A stretch of 64,000 nt of DNA from Caviibacterium pharyngocola (GTDB taxonomy: Bacteria > Pseudomonadota > Gammaproteobacteria > Enterobacterales > Pasteurellaceae): the NCBI RefSeq assembly GCF_002795405.1, contig NZ_PHGZ01000004.1, positions 1-64,000 of the forward strand, read 5' to 3'. Of this stretch, positions 60,283 to 64,000 are shown in pieces; positions within the stretch are counted from its first letter, which is position 1; each line of letters starts with the position of its first letter. The position numbers and the translations under genes are program-made. Below the pieces are notes generated by a model. It did no database searches and was not told where the DNA came from. It saw nothing but the letters and a program-made list of their open reading frames with translations.

Positions 60283-61086
60283 TTAGTGGATAAAAACGAA
60301 ATACACCGCAATCGCCACGATAAAACGATAAATTGCGAACGGAATAAACGAAATGCGTTTAATCACGTTTAAGAAAGTTTTAATCGCAATTAATGCGACG
60401 ATAAACGCCATTACGAAACCCACCGCAAACATCGGCAAATCGTCCCAACTGAGAAAACCTAAACTTTTATATAAATCCAATACGCTTGCGCCCAACATCA
60501 TCGGCACAGCAAGCATAAAAGAATATTCCGCCGCCGCTTGACGACCGACGCCCATTAACAAGCCGCCGGAAATGGTCGCGCCGGAGCGAGAAAAACCCGG
60601 CCATAACGCCAAACATTGAAATAAACCGATGCTAAAGGCTTGTTTATAGCTCATTTGATCCACCGTGTGTGCCGTCACCGTCGGGCGCATTTTTTCTGCG
60701 ATAATCAATAAAAAGCCGCCGACAACCAAAGCATACATCACCATTTCCGGACTGAATAAGGATTTGATATTCTTATGAAAAAGCAAGCCCAACACTACGG
60801 CAGGCAACATTCCCGCCAGAATATGACCGATCGTTAAGTGCGGTTGAGAATAATCCGGTTTTTGTCCGAAATGAATTCCGATTAAACCGAACAATTTACG
60901 CCAAAACATCACCACCACGGCAAGAATGGATCCCAGCTGAATAATCACTTCGAAGGTCGCCGCTTTTTCGCCTTCAAAGCCTAATAAATAACCGACGATA
61001 ATCATATGACCGGTAGAAGAAACCGGCAAAAATTCCGTTAACCCTTCCACGATCCCTAAAATCGCGGCAATCATTAATTCCGACAT
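60283..61086 (-). CDS. uppP: Undecaprenyl-diphosphatase UppP (BacA)
   Basis: The ATG at 61086 is preceded by GAGGAAG and gives a 267-residue membrane protein. It contains both family motifs, [14 protein letters not shown] near the N-terminus and [13 protein letters not shown] in the second half, with the catalytic Glu and Arg. It removes a phosphate from undecaprenyl diphosphate to recycle the lipid carrier of cell wall synthesis. Eight or so membrane segments. Confidence 0.97.
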   Translation of the reverse strand: MSELMIAAILGIVEGLTEFLPVSSTGHMIIVGYLLGFEGEKAATFEVIIQLGSILAVVVMFWRKLFGLIGIHFGQKPDYSQPHLTIGHILAGMLPAVVLGLLFHKNIKSLFSPEMVMYALVVGGFLLIIAEKMRPTVTAHTVDQMSYKQAFSIGLFQCLALWPGFSRSGATISGGLLMGVGRQAAAEYSFMLAVPMMLGASVLDLYKSLGFLSWDDLPMFAVGFVMAFIVALIAIKTFLNVIKRISFIPFAIYRFIVAIAVYFVFIH

Positions 61087-61226
61087 AATCTTCCTCAAAA
61101 TAAAATAAAAAATAACCGCACTTTTATGCAAAAATGCGATTCCTTCGCGCGCTATTTTACCTGAAGTTCAACGCTTTGCCTAAAACTTATTAGCGGCATT
61201 TCATTCTACGAGGAATTTTGAGATGC

Positions 61227-61254
61227 AAAAGTGCGGTTATTTTCACCGCACTTT
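61227..61254. terminator. USS inverted-pair terminator after ftsP
   Basis: AAAAGTGCGGT and ACCGCACTTT form a stem with loop TATTTTC between ftsP and uppP. It is the common USS-dyad terminator of the family. Confidence 0.75.
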
Positions 61255-61269
61255 CGTCGTAAAGAAGGA

Positions 61270-62679
61270 TTATTGCACCACGATTAAGCCGATACAGCCT
61301 TTATCCGCCAGCGCTAAATCCGAGGATCCGAAGGTAAAAGGATAATTGTTAGAGGATAAATTATCGAATTTGATCAGGATCGTGACTTGCCCGTCAATCC
61401 AAAGGGAATCTTTCCACGCTTGTTCGCCTGCGTCAAGCGCTTGTCCGTTACGGCTTTCGACGATAAATTTCGCGCCTTGCACCTTAAAGCCGATTGCCGA
61501 AGACGCGCTTAAACGCCAACGTTCGACCGCGCCTTGCGCAACGGTCACATCGATCCGGCGCGGATCAAAACGACGTTGGTTAATCATTGCGTTGTCGGTA
61601 TCAAGATGAAATTCACGCTGGTTGATTTGCTGATTTTTTGCGATCTGCAATATTTCCGGATTGAACTGTAACACAGATTTGCCGCCGAATGCGGAAGACA
61701 AGCCGTCCGGTCGTAATTCCAACACCGTATTATCAAACAACTCGCCGTCGGCAGTAAAAAAGCGCCCGACTTTATTCAAAAAAGTTCGTTTCTGACCGGA
61801 AATCAAAGTTGCGTTGCCGCCTTCGTTTAAATCCACTAAGATTTCAATTCGCTCGCTCGGCGCGAGGAACGCCGAAGTGACGGTTTGGGCTTGCGGCAAA
61901 AATCCTTGATCCAAAGCGATCAGTTGAAATTCCCGTTGATCATCAAAACGCAAATCATAACTGCGCGATAAGGACGCATTTACAATGCGCAGCCGCACCC
62001 AACTGCGCGGTACGTTCACATAAGGCGCTTCTTGCCCGTTAACAAACAAGCGATCGCCGGAAAAGTGCGGTTGATTTTGGTTAAATAATTGCACACCGTC
62101 GGAATTAAGCTGCATATCTTGCAAAATCAACGGAATATCGTCCACGCCGTATTTTTGCGGCAGGGCGGATTTGCGGCTTTCGTCATCCTCAATAATCCAC
62201 ATTCCCGCTAATCCACGGTAGGTTTGATACGCGGATGTGCCTAAGGTGCAGGCGTGATACCAACAGGTTGCCGCCGCTTGGTTGATCGGCACAATCGGCG
62301 CCCAGCTTTCGCTCGGTTTAAACACTTTGGCGACACCGCCCAGTAATTCGCCGCTAACTTGCAAACCTTGAATGTTCATCGCCACCATTTGCGGTAAATT
62401 ATTGCGATAATTTAATTTGGCAAATTCGCCGCGCCGGATTTTGATCGTCGGGCCGAGATAATTGCCGTTAAATCCCCATACTTCCGTGGATTTGCCCGCA
62501 ATTAGCTGGGTTTGAGTGCGTTCCATACCGAGAAATAACGGCTTGCCGCGGCGTAATTCGATTAAATTCGGAATGAATAAATTCGGGCGTTCTGCCGCGA
62601 ATAAAGGCGTTGGTAACGCAGAAAACGCGCCGGCAATCAGCGCATTTTTTAAGAGTCGGCGGCGGGAACAAGCTGTCAT
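61270..62679 (-). CDS. ftsP: Cell division protein FtsP (SufI)
   Basis: A 469-residue three-cupredoxin protein with a Tat signal ([18 protein letters not shown]). It has the multicopper-oxidase fold ([20 protein letters not shown] and [15 protein letters not shown]) but lacks most copper ligands, as in E. coli SufI. It protects the divisome under stress. It follows plsC in one - strand group. Confidence 0.93.
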   Translation of the reverse strand: MTACSRRRLLKNALIAGAFSALPTPLFAAERPNLFIPNLIELRRGKPLFLGMERTQTQLIAGKSTEVWGFNGNYLGPTIKIRRGEFAKLNYRNNLPQMVAMNIQGLQVSGELLGGVAKVFKPSESWAPIVPINQAAATCWYHACTLGTSAYQTYRGLAGMWIIEDDESRKSALPQKYGVDDIPLILQDMQLNSDGVQLFNQNQPHFSGDRLFVNGQEAPYVNVPRSWVRLRIVNASLSRSYDLRFDDQREFQLIALDQGFLPQAQTVTSAFLAPSERIEILVDLNEGGNATLISGQKRTFLNKVGRFFTADGELFDNTVLELRPDGLSSAFGGKSVLQFNPEILQIAKNQQINQREFHLDTDNAMINQRRFDPRRIDVTVAQGAVERWRLSASSAIGFKVQGAKFIVESRNGQALDAGEQAWKDSLWIDGQVTILIKFDNLSSNNYPFTFGSSDLALADKGCIGLIVVQ

Positions 62680-62695
62680 TGTGATATCCGATTAA

Positions 62696-63427
62696 TTAAC
62701 TATTCTGATTTTGTCCGTGGATTTCCGCATCCAATTCGGCAATACGCTGCGACATAATTTGATGGCAATGCGCCGCCAAATCGCGCACGTTTTCTTTACT
62801 GTAAGCGGAAGTATCAATCGGCGAAAGAATTTCACAAATCACTTTGCCGTTTTTCCAGCGATTCAAATCCACCTGATTATGGGTCGAAGAACATACGACC
62901 GGCACGATCGGCACACCGGCGGCAACGGCGGCATAAAAAGCGCCGGTTTTAAACGGCAATAAACCGCGCCCGCGACTGCGCGTACCTTCCGGAAACATCC
63001 AAACCGACAAATCGTCCCGATTGATTCGTTCCGCGAGTTCGGTCATCGTACTATGGGCTTTAGTGCGATTTTCACGATCTAAAAAGATATTGCCGCTCGC
63101 CCAATACAAAATGCCGAAAAACGGTACCCAAATCAGACTTTTTTTGCCGACACTCACCGTGCGCGGCATCACCATATAAGAAATCGTCACCATATCGTAA
63201 TTGTTTTGGTGATTGCCGATATAAATACAACGCCCGACTTTATCGGCGTTCGGCGGGAAACGGTGTTCCACCTCCAAGCCGAACAAAGGATGCAAGCGCC
63301 CGAACCAACGCGCCATTACGCCGACGTTGCTCGGATTTTTAAAACGAATTAACGAATACAGCGTGCCCAACACGCAAATTAAAATACAACAAAAAACAAC
63401 AACGATAATTCTAATAAGTTTCAACAT
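62696..63427 (-). CDS. plsC: 1-acyl-sn-glycerol-3-phosphate acyltransferase
   Basis: A 243-residue inner membrane enzyme. HX4D motif in [10 protein letters not shown], GxxFIxR-like NIFLDRENR, and [10 protein letters not shown]. It adds the second acyl chain to lysophosphatidic acid in phospholipid synthesis. N-terminal membrane helix [19 protein letters not shown]. Stop 16 bases before ftsP. Confidence 0.96.
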   Translation of the reverse strand: MLKLIRIIVVVFCCILICVLGTLYSLIRFKNPSNVGVMARWFGRLHPLFGLEVEHRFPPNADKVGRCIYIGNHQNNYDMVTISYMVMPRTVSVGKKSLIWVPFFGILYWASGNIFLDRENRTKAHSTMTELAERINRDDLSVWMFPEGTRSRGRGLLPFKTGAFYAAVAAGVPIVPVVCSSTHNQVDLNRWKNGKVICEILSPIDTSAYSKENVRDLAAHCHQIMSQRIAELDAEIHGQNQNS

Positions 63428-63529
63428 ATTTCAAATCCTAGGAAAATTTGTTCAAGTATAGCGAAAATACGGTTAGAAATCCGCAGAAAAAATGCTACTC
63501 TAAATAAAATTTTTAGCCCGAATGTCAAA

Positions 63530-64000
63530 ATGAAAAAAACTTATTTTATTGCGGACTTACATTTAAGCGAAAACCGACCGCACTTAACGGAATTGTTCGT
63601 AAATTTTATGCGTAATCAAACGGAGGACGCCGAAAAGCTGTATATTTTAGGCGATTTATTCGATTTTTGGATTGGTGATGACGAAACTTCCGCGCTCATC
63701 GATTGCGTGTGCGAAGAAATTCGCCGGCTGAGCGCTCGCGGCGTCGAATGTTATTTTGTGCACGGCAATCGCGATTTTCTTGTAGGCGAAGGCTTTGCGC
63801 AACGTTGCGGATTGCGCTTGTTGCCCACTTACAGCGTAATCGATTTATACGGCGTGCCGACGCTCATTTGCCACGGCGATACCTTGTGTATAGACGATAA
63901 AGCCTATCAACAATATCGTCGCAAAGTACACCAAAAATGGCGACAATGGTTATTCTTGCATTTACCGCTAAAAGTGCGGTTAAAAATTGCAGAGAAAATT
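63530..64000 (+). CDS. lpxH: UDP-2,3-diacylglucosamine hydrolase LpxH (5' part)
   Basis: The start [18 protein letters not shown] is followed by the metallophosphoesterase motifs [22 protein letters not shown] and LICHGDTLC. LpxH makes lipid X in lipid A synthesis. The gene is cut by the window end at about residue 157 of an expected 240. It diverges from plsC; the 100-base gap between them holds both promoters but no box pair is clear enough to call. Confidence 0.95.
   Translation, partial: MKKTYFIADLHLSENRPHLTELFVNFMRNQTEDAEKLYILGDLFDFWIGDDETSALIDCVCEEIRRLSARGVECYFVHGNRDFLVGEGFAQRCGLRLLPTYSVIDLYGVPTLICHGDTLCIDDKAYQQYRRKVHQKWRQWLFLHLPLKVRLKIAEKI

Noticed and set aside
1-64000. CRISPR array, rRNA or tRNA genes
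   Set aside because: No regularly spaced repeats and no tRNA or rRNA-like sequence was found by eye; the tetranucleotide tract and the J repeat do not fit a CRISPR pattern.

Overview
The window comes from a Pasteurellaceae chromosome of the Haemophilus/Aggregatibacter/Pasteurella branch. The 9-bp Hin-type DNA uptake sequence AAGTGCGGT (USS) recurs on both strands throughout, and the four genes at the right end (uppP, ftsP, plsC, lpxH) are ordinary gamma-proteobacterial envelope genes with best fit to that family.

Most of the window is prophage, and the two prophages appear to be nested. Positions 1 to about 34132 hold a Mu-like transposable prophage (FluMu type), lying in reverse. Its repressor is on the + strand near 33 kb. 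All lytic genes are on the - strand and read leftward: Ner-like regulator, MuA-type transposase, MuB-type ATPase, Gam, an ANR regulator, GemA, Mor, lysis cassette, terminase, portal, MuF head protein carrying a nuclease-like tail domain, protease, capsid, contractile tail (sheath, tube, tape measure, baseplate), tail fibre and fibre chaperone. The window starts inside the next gene, which sits where Mu carries mom. Its first codons run into a CAAG-type tetranucleotide repeat, the usual mark of a phase-variable Haemophilus gene.

The Mu left end seems to lie at about 34118-34141 and interrupts the replication primase/helicase gene of a second prophage. The 3' part of that gene (34133-34702) opens the right arm of a lambda/HK97-type siphophage on the + strand: Q-type antiterminator with a late promoter and terminator, holin, SAR-type endolysin, spanins, HNH nuclease, terminase, HK97 portal, protease and capsid, tail genes including a G/GT frameshift, an accessory block (lipoprotein, C4-type antisense RNA, antirepressor, DUF2513, membrane protein), tape measure, and M, L, K, I, J tail-tip genes. 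It ends with a small phospholipase A2-like protein near 59.75 kb. The left arm (integrase, repressor, early genes, N-terminal half of the primase) should lie beyond the left end of the Mu-like prophage, outside the window.

Host sequence resumes at about 59.8 kb with a small secreted acidic protein, uppP, ftsP and plsC on the - strand and the divergent 5' part of lpxH.

The most interesting signals are the phase-variable gene at the mom position, the prophage-in-prophage junction, a 5' leader hairpin that would hide the mor ribosome binding site, the C4-like RNA before the antirepressor, a CRP site exactly placed for a class II promoter ahead of a phage lipoprotein gene, and several small or broken genes at regulatory positions.
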